Assembly (NCBI GenBank): GCA_937922925.1 | Contig: CALAKU010000003.1 | Location: 1-64,000 of the forward strand | DNA: 64,000 bases | From: an uncultured Arenicella sp. | GTDB taxonomy: Bacteria > Pseudomonadota > Gammaproteobacteria > Arenicellales > Arenicellaceae | Reading direction: 5' to 3' | Shown here: positions 1 to 7,848 of the stretch, piece after piece | Position numbering within the stretch: the stretch's first letter is position 1 | Layout: each line of letters begins with the position of its first letter | Position numbers and translations under genes: made by a program | Notes under the pieces: model-generated | What the model saw: the letters and a program-made list of their open reading frames with translations, nothing else | Database searches by the model: none | Told to the model about the DNA's origin: nothing

Positions 1-356
1 GTCATGCTAAACGTGGCAAGGCTTACATTGTGCTTGCTGCGCTTAACTTCTGGCGATTTAAGTTGCTGCACACCGTATTGCTCAACATTCTCTAAAGATG
101 AATGCTTGAGGCGAATATGATGAATGTCATTGACCGCGAACCGTTGCCCCGCTTCGGTATCAAACTCAAGATGTTGATCAAGCGCCTGGATGCGATTGGG
201 AATCGGCCACTGCTTATGTGAGTTATGCGGGTCAACTTCTGAGTCTATCCCCTGCTCAGTCAATAATCGGACCGCTTGATAAAAATCAAACTGATAGGGT
301 TGCTTGACTAGCTCGGATTCTAAATAAGTTCTTGTTCGCCCATCATCGCTGGCCAT
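1..356 (-). CDS. tssG: Type VI secretion baseplate subunit TssG (N-terminal part, cut by window edge)
   Basis: TssG pairs with TssF in the T6SS baseplate wedge on the cytoplasmic side of the inner membrane. Reading the minus strand from the ATG at 356 gives an uninterrupted 118-codon frame to the window edge. It contains the TssG-like N-terminal segment PYQFDFYQAVRLLTEQG, then a phenylalanine/isoleucine-rich stretch (about residues 65-90) consistent with the family. The start lies inside the 3' end of tssF (37-base overlap), which is common for this pair and suggests coupled translation. The remaining two thirds of the protein lies outside the window. The call rests on the N-terminal motif plus position. 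Confidence 0.85.
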   Translation of the reverse strand, partial: MASDDGRTRTYLESELVKQPYQFDFYQAVRLLTEQGIDSEVDPHNSHKQWPIPNRIQALDQHLEFDTEAGQRFAVNDIHHIRLKHSSLENVEQYGVQQLKSPEVKRSKHNVSLATFSM

Positions 357-2371
357 ATCTTGATCGCCTCCGTTTGTTGATTTGAGAACAGTTTCAGACG
401 CACAAAAGAGCCGACTGAAATAAACAAAGCGAGAAACCGTTGAACGATTTCACCAAACAATAAAATGCTGGTTTTACAACCGTGCAAACGATTCGCATCC
501 ATGTGCACGCTCATGCTTAGGCCTCGATAAAACCCGCGCCAAGCGTCTTCTCCCATATGGGTAAGCTCTTGTTCGGTAGACACATCGATAATTGCATCAA
601 TCAAACGCTGGTGAGCGACGTTATTCACGTCACAATACTGGCGCAGCAAATTTTGCAGTGTGACCGCATTTTGAGATTTAGATCGAGTTTGATCTCGCTC
701 ATCTTGAGTTTGTTCATCTTGGGCATCTGTATTGCCGGTCTCCCTTATTGAATTGTTCGACTCATCGCATAGAGTCGAAAAATTTAAGGTGAGGTGTGCG
801 ATAAGATCCCATGGTTGCCTGCCTCTCAGCGCCGGTTCTCTATAGGGCGTTGGCTTGCTAGCAACTACCACCAGATCAGTAGGGCCTTCTCCAATCAAGC
901 GCATTTGATTGCCGATACGTAGGTGTTCAACCAAGTCTCGATTAGTGCAGCTCACATGCGCAAATAACGATTGGCTGCTAGGCTGACTGATGTGAAAACT
1001 AGGGTCGTGAAACGATAAGAATGTTTCAGTGCCGGGGAAGCGCTCACCGTCGGTATAGTCGCGGCGGGAAGACCAATAACAGTCTTCGGTCTCGAGATTT
1101 AGCCCATCGGTCGTTGGCAAGAACGCGGGTATCTGTTTGGCATTGCCCTGCTCATCGACACCGATTACTTTATCAATGGAATGTATTTCACAGGTACGAT
1201 ACTGGCGCACGTCCGGGATCAACAAATACTCATATTCTTTATGATTTACGCGCACCGGCTCACTCACTAAATCATACAAGTTGATGCTCGGGATGCAGTT
1301 CGTCATCAAACTGTCTTTGTCTATTAAGCGACGATTTGACAAATCCACGTCAAAGAGAAAATACAGATCAAGGTGATCACCGTCGCATTGAATATCGTGC
1401 ACATCAAAGAAGAGAAACTTTTCTGGAAACAAAAAGTATTCTTGGATTAATCGGTAACCCGGATGCGAGCTTGCGGTGTAAGGCAGAATGGCCTGTTCCT
1501 GAGCAAAACCTTGCCAACTTAATGAGGCCTCATGGAATTGTTCAACGGTTTGTCTTGGCTGTTTATCTTTGCCTAGAATTGATTCCAAGTTCTCAGAAAA
1601 GCCTTTTACATCAAAATTGTTTTTTATCGCTGAATCAATGGTTTGAGATAAATCTATCTCAGGCTGCACTTGCTCAATGTCCTCATATTGAACTGAGGTG
1701 ACAACCGAAATTAAATTGCTATGCAGATGATCAAATAGATCGTAGGCGCGCTGATTTGATGGGTTTATAAATAAGCGTAATCGATCCAACTCCAGCTTAT
1801 CAAAGCTGACATCGTTTAGCGTTTTGAGCCGCAGTTTCAGCACCGAACGAACTCGGCGAGAATTATTTCTGAAGCGCTGTTCAATCGATTCAAACTCCTC
1901 CGCTGGCAATAAAGATAAGTCTTCAACTTCTATGGGCCAAAGTTGAGTTTCATAGGCCGTTTTCATGAAGCATTCGTGTTTTTGATTGTCTTGCGACTTT
2001 ACTTTGCGTTTAAACTGCCGCCCGCGTTCTAAGCGGAAAGGTTCAGTAAATCCTTTTACATCTGCCCTTGGGCTAACTTGCAATACCGCCATTGACGGTA
2101 TTGGTGTTTCCAAATGCGGATACAAGTACTTAAAGATATTCGAGGGCACCTGCGGCAACTCAGCGTCTAAGTTGTAGCGCAAACGAGCCGTCATGTATGA
2201 AAAGGCTTGCAACAACATTTCAACGTGCGGGTCATCTGAATGCCCTGAACCTAACCTGAGTTCACTGGCGACATCCGGGTAGTCTTCTGCAAACGCGGAA
2301 GCACGTGTTCGAATGGCTTGAATCTCGTCAAGAAAGTAGTCGACTACCTTTTCATTACCGCGGCTGATCAT
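320..2371 (-). CDS. tssF: Type VI secretion baseplate subunit TssF
   Basis: TssF (ImpG/VasA) forms the T6SS baseplate wedge with TssE, TssG and TssK. The 683-residue product opens with the family hallmark: an N-terminal helix (YFLDEIQAIR, 12-21), the DPHVEMLLQAFSYMTARL segment (47-64) and the LYPHLETPIPSM segment (83-94). The C-terminal GLSMSVHMDANRL stretch (617-629) and the final W-x-A motif also fit. It is longer than the roughly 580-620 residues I expect. Two stretches look like insertions: about 235-295, and a very hydrophilic Q/D/E/R/S segment at 534-568. Start is ATG at 2371, 23 bases after the tssE stop codon. The order tssE-tssF-tssG is classical for T6SS. Confidence 0.95.
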   Translation of the reverse strand: MISRGNEKVVDYFLDEIQAIRTRASAFAEDYPDVASELRLGSGHSDDPHVEMLLQAFSYMTARLRYNLDAELPQVPSNIFKYLYPHLETPIPSMAVLQVSPRADVKGFTEPFRLERGRQFKRKVKSQDNQKHECFMKTAYETQLWPIEVEDLSLLPAEEFESIEQRFRNNSRRVRSVLKLRLKTLNDVSFDKLELDRLRLFINPSNQRAYDLFDHLHSNLISVVTSVQYEDIEQVQPEIDLSQTIDSAIKNNFDVKGFSENLESILGKDKQPRQTVEQFHEASLSWQGFAQEQAILPYTASSHPGYRLIQEYFLFPEKFLFFDVHDIQCDGDHLDLYFLFDVDLSNRRLIDKDSLMTNCIPSINLYDLVSEPVRVNHKEYEYLLIPDVRQYRTCEIHSIDKVIGVDEQGNAKQIPAFLPTTDGLNLETEDCYWSSRRDYTDGERFPGTETFLSFHDPSFHISQPSSQSLFAHVSCTNRDLVEHLRIGNQMRLIGEGPTDLVVVASKPTPYREPALRGRQPWDLIAHLTLNFSTLCDESNNSIRETGNTDAQDEQTQDERDQTRSKSQNAVTLQNLLRQYCDVNNVAHQRLIDAIIDVSTEQELTHMGEDAWRGFYRGLSMSVHMDANRLHGCKTSILLFGEIVQRFLALFISVGSFVRLKLFSNQQTEAIKIWPAMMGEQELI

Positions 2372-2394
2372 TTGCGTATTACCTATTCAATCGC

Positions 2395-2850
2395 TCATGC
2401 ATTGGCTTGATCGACTGAGTTTTCTTGGGCCAAACCTGGATACTGATCCAGCGACATGGTCAATGGGATAGTAAATTCCGCAGGGCTGTTAGACGCTTTC
2501 AGTCTCCCTTTAACTCGAACAATAAAGTTCAGGGGGTTGCTTGCATCCGGCTCAGCTTGCACACGGACATGACTTAGCCTTGGTTCATAAACCGTGATAG
2601 CACGATGCACCTGTTGAATTAAATCACTGAGTCTTGACTGGTTGCCTTCGCCACTGCTGACTAAGTCCTCCACGCCATAGTCAAGAATCGTATTAGTCGC
2701 ACATTGCTTAAAGCCTGAAAAATGCGATCTGGTATTCAAGAGGCGATCCAGCTCCATTTCAATTGAGGACACATAGGCTTTGTGCATTTGCGCAGAGCTC
2801 AATTGCTCGGCCGTTTGCGGCGCTATGATTCGGTCAAACAAACTACGCAT
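2395..2850 (-). CDS. tssE: Type VI secretion baseplate subunit TssE (gp25-like)
   Basis: A 151-residue protein of the gp25/TssE family, the wedge component homologous to phage T4 gp25 that helps start sheath polymerisation. Visible features are the N-terminal SLFDRI segment (3-8), a short basic region ending LLNTRSH, the DYGVEDL segment (57-63) and the helix with YEPRLSHVRV (93-102). The YEPRL motif is the conserved gp25 signature. Length is normal for TssE (about 130-170). The ATG at 2850 lies 5 bases after the hcp stop, so it is almost certainly co-transcribed and perhaps coupled. Confidence 0.93.
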   Translation of the reverse strand: MRSLFDRIIAPQTAEQLSSAQMHKAYVSSIEMELDRLLNTRSHFSGFKQCATNTILDYGVEDLVSSGEGNQSRLSDLIQQVHRAITVYEPRLSHVRVQAEPDASNPLNFIVRVKGRLKASNSPAEFTIPLTMSLDQYPGLAQENSVDQANA

Positions 2851-2855
2851 CGTTC

Positions 2856-3452
2856 CTAACCGCCGTAACTCTCACTAAATTGGTTAGGACGATTACGCGC
2901 CACACTCCAGTTGGCCACTTTCGAGCCAATGATCTGAGCGTTAACGTCTTGCGCCGAATAAGTCCACTGAATGTCGGTGAAATTGAGCGTGACTTGTTCA
3001 GTCGGCATATCGTTGGGATGCGACTGACACTCGATTGAGCTCACAATCACATTGCGCATTTCAATCGTCATTATGTTCGCTATGTTGTCTTCCTCTGACT
3101 CGCCAGGGGCATTGCGTAATAAAAACAGCCGGGTTGGATTATCGGGCGAGCCGTCATCTAACGGCGTTGCCGTTAAGCACTGCTTATAGAGTGTGGTTGA
3201 GGTTTTGTCGTAATACTTAATGCATGTAATATCGGTCAGGCTGGGTCGTCCAGAGGTTCTAGCGGAATTACTCACATCGGTCGTCATTTGCTGTTTCATT
3301 GCATAGTGGTACGACATCAATTCAATCGAATTGGTAAGCGCATCGTCGGCACCAAACTTATTAACTTTGCCATCTATGCGACTGCCACCGCCTTTAATTT
3401 CACCGCCGCTCACAATATCGGGGTTACCGGGTTTTAGAAGTACGAGATCCAT
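2856..3452 (-). CDS. hcp: Hcp-family type VI tube protein (TssD)
   Basis: Hcp forms the stacked hexameric rings of the T6SS inner tube and is both structural and secreted. The 198-residue product has the Hcp pattern: an N-terminal strand, a central SIELMSYHYAM segment (about 42-52), a CIKYYDKTSTTLYKQC stretch (76-91) matching the conserved region where substrates stack on the tube, and the C-terminal VTLNFTDIQWTYSAQD motif (153-168). It is longer than the usual 160-175 residues, with an insert near 98-120 and a hydrophilic C-terminal tail after 168. It lies between the sheath fusion and tssE. Because it sits inside the structural operon, it is more likely the main tube subunit than an orphan Hcp. 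Confidence 0.92.
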   Translation of the reverse strand: MDLVLLKPGNPDIVSGGEIKGGGSRIDGKVNKFGADDALTNSIELMSYHYAMKQQMTTDVSNSARTSGRPSLTDITCIKYYDKTSTTLYKQCLTATPLDDGSPDNPTRLFLLRNAPGESEEDNIANIMTIEMRNVIVSSIECQSHPNDMPTEQVTLNFTDIQWTYSAQDVNAQIIGSKVANWSVARNRPNQFSESYGG

Positions 3453-3487
3453 AATCTTTTACCTATAATTTATTTGCTTAATCTCGC

Positions 3488-5464
3488 TTAGGCTGGCAAA
3501 TCGGCCACTAAGCGAATTGATGTGGTTAACTCTTCGAGCTGAAAATGAGGTTTTAGAAATACCGTTGCTCGATAAGAACCGGGGCGCCCGGGAATGTCAG
3601 CCACCACCACTTTTGCCTGACGCAGCGGATAACGCGCTTTGATTTCCTGTGGCGGAGAATCATCAAGCAGAACGTATTGTGATATCCAAGTATTGAGATA
3701 GTCCTCGACATTGCCTCGGGTTAGAAAAGAGCCAATTTTGTCGCGCATAATCACCTTGATGTAATGCGCAAAACGAGACGCCGCCATAACGTAAGGCAGC
3801 ATCGATGAGATGCGGGAATTCGCGTTCGCTTCGTCGGTGTTATAGAGCTTTGGCTGGTTGGTGCTTTGGCCGCCAAAGAATGCGGCCTTGCTGCTGCCTT
3901 TTTGATGACAAATCGCCATAAAGCCTAAATCATTGAGTTCTTTTTCGCGCCGATCGGTAATGGCTACCTCTGTTGGACAGGCTATTTCCTCATCGCCCTG
4001 CGCAGTCTTAAAGTCATACAGTGGCAAGCCTTCGACCAGGCCGCCACCTTCAACACCGCGAATCGCGGCTGTCCATTTGTAGAGTGAAAACGCATTAGTA
4101 ATGCGTTCAGCCAAAATATAGGCAGCCCCACTCCAAACGAAACTCTCTGAATTTAAAGCGTCTATTGATTCAGAGTAAGACAGGCCTTTAACCGGGTTTT
4201 TAATCTTGTCATAAGGTCGGCGAATTAAGACTCTTGGCATGGTCAGTGTGACATATCGAGAATCCTCAGTTTCGCGAAACTCGCGCCATGAAATAAGTTC
4301 CTGGCTTTCAAAAAGCTTGGTTAAATCACGAGGTTTGTGCAGCGACGAATAGTCAGAAATGTCAAAAAGTTTAGACTTCGCGTTCGTGATAAACGGCGCA
4401 TGCGCGGCGGCGGCCACCTTACTTATCTCTTCTAGAAATCGAAAGTCTTGCGGTAAGCGGCCAATCTCATAGTCGCCAATCAAGACGCTGAATGGATCGC
4501 CACCAAAGGTGCCGTATTCAGCCTCGTAGATCTTTTTAAACAAAGCCGACTGATCCGTCTCCACGGCCTTTGACATGTCGTCTAACAGTTCATCTCGTGT
4601 CGCGTTTAATAAACGAAGTTTGAGATATTTTCCAGTTCTGGTTTTATCGACCAAATAGTGTAGGCCACGCCAAGACCCCTCGAGTGTGCGAAATTTTTCG
4701 TGATGCAAAATGGCATCTAATGCCACACGCAGCATTTCGTCAATCCTTCCGATTCGCAAGGTAATTGCGTCAACAGAATCCTCTAGGGCGTCGGCTTTGT
4801 TATCGCCAAAAACGCCGGTGGCAAACGCCCCGAGCAATTTCATTGCCGTGGGCTTTTGATGCTCATCAAGTACCATTTTACCGTCATTAATAATTGTCTC
4901 TGCGACATCAGCTGGTGCAATTTTGCCCCACTCAGATTCAGGTTTATTCTTGAATAAATCGGCCAGCTTTTTCTTGTCGGCAGCGGTTCCTTTGGTGGTA
5001 TTCAATAAGGCATGCAATGCGTCGTTTCCATCGACTTTTGCGAGCAAATCTCGTAGATGCTTGCGCTCAACATAAAGCGTATTGAGGCGTTCAACTCGTT
5101 GCACAACCATTTGTGGTTCAAAGTGTTCAACCTTTGTGAAATCAATCACCACCTTGGCACGATCCCATGCAAATTCAGGAGCCGGATTCGGTTTTTGATC
5201 GGCCGTTAAGGCCTCCCATTCAAGTTCGAGTCGGGGATTAATCTTCTCAAGTACTTCGTCAAAATTGTCGCGATCAAGCTGCACGAACTTACGTTCCTTT
5301 AATGGCTCTAGAGGCGATTCTGGATCACCTGAGAGATCTGCGAGAATCCCTGCAATAAAGGGCAGCTCTCTCATCTGGATCGCATCGCCTATTTCAACGT
5401 CGTAGGTGATTTGAACCCGCGGTGGCCTGGTCCGGCCTATTTCATTTTGATAGCTTTCATTCAC
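3488..5464 (-). CDS. tssBC: Natural TssB-TssC fusion, single-chain T6SS contractile sheath protein
   Basis: Canonical T6SS sheaths are built from two separate proteins, TssB (VipA, about 165 residues) and TssC (VipB, about 495). Here one uninterrupted 658-residue frame carries both. Residues 1 to about 158 are TssB: RVQITYDVEIGDA (16-28), MRELPFIAGILADLSG (31-46), VERLNTLYVERKHLRDLLAK (124-143). A linker follows (about 159-184), then TssC from about 185 to the end: VALDAILHH (247-255), EGSWRGLHYLV (262-272), YEAEYGTFGGDPF (313-325), and a C-terminal sheath domain to 658. No stop codon or frame change separates the parts. The start is GTG at 5464 with an upstream GAGG; there is no ATG before codon 31, inside a conserved TssB motif. 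Such a chain resembles the single-protein sheaths of contractile phages. Confidence 0.93.
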   Translation of the reverse strand: MNESYQNEIGRTRPPRVQITYDVEIGDAIQMRELPFIAGILADLSGDPESPLEPLKERKFVQLDRDNFDEVLEKINPRLELEWEALTADQKPNPAPEFAWDRAKVVIDFTKVEHFEPQMVVQRVERLNTLYVERKHLRDLLAKVDGNDALHALLNTTKGTAADKKKLADLFKNKPESEWGKIAPADVAETIINDGKMVLDEHQKPTAMKLLGAFATGVFGDNKADALEDSVDAITLRIGRIDEMLRVALDAILHHEKFRTLEGSWRGLHYLVDKTRTGKYLKLRLLNATRDELLDDMSKAVETDQSALFKKIYEAEYGTFGGDPFSVLIGDYEIGRLPQDFRFLEEISKVAAAAHAPFITNAKSKLFDISDYSSLHKPRDLTKLFESQELISWREFRETEDSRYVTLTMPRVLIRRPYDKIKNPVKGLSYSESIDALNSESFVWSGAAYILAERITNAFSLYKWTAAIRGVEGGGLVEGLPLYDFKTAQGDEEIACPTEVAITDRREKELNDLGFMAICHQKGSSKAAFFGGQSTNQPKLYNTDEANANSRISSMLPYVMAASRFAHYIKVIMRDKIGSFLTRGNVEDYLNTWISQYVLLDDSPPQEIKARYPLRQAKVVVADIPGRPGSYRATVFLKPHFQLEELTTSIRLVADLPA

Positions 5465-5494
5465 GTTGTTTACCTCATTTTGACGGTTTCGTTC

Positions 5495-5529
5495 TTTTAG
5501 CTTGCCTTGCTTTTTTTAGCTTGCCTTGC
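5495..5529. repeat. Two-copy 16-base direct repeat at a gene boundary
   Basis: The 16-mer TTTTAGCTTGCCTTGC occurs at 5495-5510 and again at 5514-5529, offset 19 bases. The second copy forms the last codons and stop of the small T6SS gene on the minus strand; the first lies in the spacer before the sheath gene. This looks like a slipped duplication of the gene's 3' end. Confidence 0.85.
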
Positions 5530-5755
5530 TGTAGAGTGTTTGGTCACCGAAGTTTCGCTTCACGATTTTTTTCTCGATAACTAGAAACTCCAACGCTTTT
5601 TCTACGACCTCAACCGATTCTTCGATTCGTTGTCGCGGGATCCACCACTTTGCAATTCCCTCAGCGGTCTCGGCAGCATTGGGACGCTTGTTGATGTAGT
5701 CGCTAATCTCTCCTGCTACGGATTCGATGATGTCTTGCCCATTTTTTGGATACAT
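5516..5755 (-). CDS. Small winged-helix-like protein heading the T6SS operon
   Basis: A 79-residue product starting at the ATG at 5755, with a weak GAG upstream; a TTG twelve bases earlier would add four residues and has no better ribosome site. The sequence reads as a small three-helix/winged-helix fold: helix IIESVAGEISDYINKRP, a segment AETAEGIAKWWI (31-42), helix VEVVEKALEFLVIEKKI, then a short strand KRNFGDQTLYSK. This resembles effector-less MarR/ArsR-like or adaptor modules rather than a full regulator. I do not recognise a named family. Position as first gene after the sigma-54 type promoter, 51 bases upstream of the sheath fusion, ties it to the T6SS. It could be a regulator or an assembly adaptor. 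Confidence 0.75.
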   Translation of the reverse strand: MYPKNGQDIIESVAGEISDYINKRPNAAETAEGIAKWWIPRQRIEESVEVVEKALEFLVIEKKIVKRNFGDQTLYSKAS

Positions 5756-5809
5756 AGATTCACTCAAATTTGTGGTTGATGGTTTTAGCTGATTTCACCT
5801 CTTCCTTTC

Positions 5810-5825
5810 AGCACGGACCGTGCCA
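5810..5825 (-). promoter_or_regulatory. Sigma-54 type -24/-12 promoter of the T6SS operon
   Basis: On the minus strand the sequence reads TGGCACG, four bases, then GTGCT. The sigma-54 consensus is TGGCACR-N4-TTGCW, so the spacing is exact and only one position (G for T) differs. Transcription would start about 12 bases further on, near 5798, roughly 40 bases before the ATG at 5755. The same stretch is a near-perfect palindrome (GCACGG/CCGTGC), so an operator is an alternative reading. Sigma-54 control of T6SS operons is known in Vibrio and others through VasH-type activators; no such activator gene is in this window. Confidence 0.65.
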
Positions 5826-5896
5826 ACTTTCTAATCCTTTTAAAATCATAGACTTAGGTTTTCGTTGAATTTGTTGAGTGAGGCAAAATGCCCTCA

Positions 5897-5999
5897 CAGA
5901 CACTTAGCTAACGACGTTCCATGTCGAGCATTTGCCGAGAGCAAAACCGATTAATAGCTCTTCTATAAAATGTGTGTATCTCAGACACCTAGCCAACGA
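5897..5999. repeat. 18-base direct repeat pair, candidate activator binding sites
   Basis: CAGACACYTAGCYAACGA occurs at 5897-5914 and 5982-5999 with only two differences, both T/C. The copies lie about 72 and 157 bases upstream of the -24 element, where sigma-54 activators usually bind. The first copy contains the palindrome TTAGCTAA. A related 10-mer, AAAATGCCCT, occurs at 5885-5894 and 6022-6031, followed shortly by GAC each time. Confidence 0.6.
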
Positions 6000-6189
6000 A
6001 CCGGAGCTGAGCGTGATAGAGAAAATGCCCTAGAGACCACTCTTTGGCAGGCACTGAGGCCATCAAACACCAAGTGAGGGAATTCTGCCTCAGCGGCATC
6101 GCAAATTTTTAGCCCGATGTTAGAAAGCCACGTAAAACAAAGGGCCTGCTTTTAAAACAATAAAGTTGAGATTAAACTAGTACAAGAGT

Positions 6190-6266
6190 CTCCCCGTAGC
6201 ATAATTGGATAATGCAATCGCCTCCTAAGCGATAGATTGTTGGTTCGAGTCCAATCGGGGAGGCCA
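6190..6266 (+). tRNA. tRNA-Arg (anticodon CCT)
   Basis: A full cloverleaf can be drawn. The acceptor stem is CTCCCCG (6190-6196) with CGGGGAG (6256-6262). The D arm has GCAT/ATGC around an AATTGGATA loop. The anticodon stem is ATCGC/GCGAT (6217-6221, 6229-6233) around loop CTCCTAA, giving anticodon CCT (6224-6226), which reads AGG. The T arm is GTTGG-TTCGAGT-CCAAT. G6263 is the discriminator and CCA (6264-6266) is encoded. No second copy of its 3' end was seen in the window, so there is no sign of a tRNA-targeted island here. Confidence 0.95.
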
Positions 6267-6357
6267 AATTTTCGATTAGTTTGATTTATCTAAAAAGAGA
6301 GCCTGGCTTGTTTCAAACCCCGCGCTCTAATTGAGAGAACGTTCACCGTAGCTTGCC

Positions 6358-7848
6358 ATGAACAGCAATATTCAAAAGGAAATAAACTCCACTGGCGGAT
6401 TGAGTCGTCGATTGTTTCTTGGCGGTTCTGCGGCGATGGTCAGTTTCGCAACCACCAGAATCGAAAGTTGGCTGAGCCACGATTATTCTCAATTTGGTCT
6501 GGATCAACTCTTTTCGGCCTTTACGCAGTCATTAAACCCAATTCAAAAACAACAAATCGTGTTGCCTGCGGATCATCCCATGCGGCAAGTGACGCTCACA
6601 CAAGCGACGTTTAATGGGCCTCATATAGGCTCCTTGTTTAATTGGCAGCAGATCGAGTTATTGCGCGCCATCTATTCCAAATTATTGTCAGAGCAAGGCC
6701 AAGCGTGGCTGGCCAATACCGTTTCGCTAGAAGGTTTGTTTGAGGCCGCGCTCGTCAGAATTTATTCCAGCGCCCCCAGCAGGATGACACTGCGTAATTC
6801 TCAGATTGTTCTCAATGGCGGTCACTTCCTTTTGCGCTCTCAAGATATTGCGGGTTCGGGCTACGCCCTTGGCGGGCCAGTCTCCTACGGCCAGCAAATT
6901 GGTAATAATCGTTTTAAGGTTCAAGGCAATGCCTTTAAGGCGCACGGCGATGCCGTCGATCAACTACACAACACCTTAAACCAAGCGGAACGGCTCAAAG
7001 CTTACAGAGCAGTGACGCCAAATGAGTTGAACTTGCAGCTACGCGGTGCTGCCAAGCGGACAAACAATCGTTTGGCGGATGGACTTAACATTGGTCAGGC
7101 TTCTGAGGCTGCTCAAGAAGTGGCCGCTGAGACAATTAAAACCCTTCTCAGCGGATTTTCAGCAAGCCATCAAAACGATGCCTGGGCAGCCATCGAAAAC
7201 AATGGCGGAATTAGCGAGTTAAGTCTAAGCCTTTGCCAAGATTATGGTTTTTACGCGAACGGAGAACGATTCTCAGAACTCAGCCAAACACAAAAAAACA
7301 CGCTTGGCCTGCCCTATTTTCAGGTTTGGCGCATCGAAGGGCCAGCATTGACGATTCACTTTCAAGGCTATCCGCATGTTCATGCCTATATGAATATAGC
7401 GAATGACGTTAGCAAAACGGCCATTGGAGAAACGCTTGGCGAAACTCAAATTGGCTTAAGCGAATCCCAAGTGCAAAGCATGATGATGGCCGTGCTACGC
7501 AACAACACAGGTGCTGACTTTGCCTTTATGCCGGCTCAGTTCAGTTATCGATTATCGCCGGGGGTTATAAGCACCGGAAGCATTCACGCCTTAGACCCCT
7601 TTGGGAATACGATCGTCGTCGCCGAGGTAGATGAGAGAACCATGTCGGCCGAGCTTAGAGACTCACTTAAACGCCAAGGGGCTCCTCTTAAAACCGGTGG
7701 AAAGCTACGAATTGCAACCATCGACTACATGCTCCAACGACCAGATCTATTTGCTCCAAGCGAAACTGTTGAAACCTCAGAAAACCGCTTGAGAGATGCC
7801 TTAATTGACTTGATTCGTAGCGAACGTGTCGATCAACGCTATGTCTAG
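6358..7848 (+). CDS. Tat-exported protein, possibly DUF3500-like
   Basis: The 496-residue product begins with a twin-arginine signal: LSRRLFLGG at 15-23 followed by a short hydrophobic stretch, so it is probably exported folded, perhaps with a cofactor. I do not recognise the mature protein with certainty. It has an N-terminal helical region (LFSAFTQSLNPIQKQQI), a mid region rich in N/Q/A, and a C-terminal segment VWRIEGPALTIHFQ followed by HVHAY, which recalls DUF3500 proteins (iron-dependent or unknown enzymes); that match is weak. The gene lies 91 bases after the tRNA and its last bases overlap the start of the FecCD-like permease gene, so the two are probably made together and act together. 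Confidence 0.7.
   Translation: MNSNIQKEINSTGGLSRRLFLGGSAAMVSFATTRIESWLSHDYSQFGLDQLFSAFTQSLNPIQKQQIVLPADHPMRQVTLTQATFNGPHIGSLFNWQQIELLRAIYSKLLSEQGQAWLANTVSLEGLFEAALVRIYSSAPSRMTLRNSQIVLNGGHFLLRSQDIAGSGYALGGPVSYGQQIGNNRFKVQGNAFKAHGDAVDQLHNTLNQAERLKAYRAVTPNELNLQLRGAAKRTNNRLADGLNIGQASEAAQEVAAETIKTLLSGFSASHQNDAWAAIENNGGISELSLSLCQDYGFYANGERFSELSQTQKNTLGLPYFQVWRIEGPALTIHFQGYPHVHAYMNIANDVSKTAIGETLGETQIGLSESQVQSMMMAVLRNNTGADFAFMPAQFSYRLSPGVISTGSIHALDPFGNTIVVAEVDERTMSAELRDSLKRQGAPLKTGGKLRIATIDYMLQRPDLFAPSETVETSENRLRDALIDLIRSERVDQRYV

Larger units (their letters stand above)
5756..6189. other. Intergenic control region between T6SS operon and tRNA-Arg
   Basis: No gene is visible in this 434-base stretch. 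Besides the sigma-54 type element and the repeat pair, it holds two similar stem-loop sequences: GTGAGGCA/TGCCCTCAC at 5878-5897 and a weaker GTGAGG/CCTCA version at 6074-6092. I see no convincing sigma-70 promoter for the tRNA; the bases just before it are A/T-rich (about 6150-6180). Confidence 0.6.

Noticed and set aside
6190-6266. tRNA-Arg as attachment site for an integrated T6SS island
   Set aside because: No integrase gene and no second copy of the tRNA 3' end were seen within the window.
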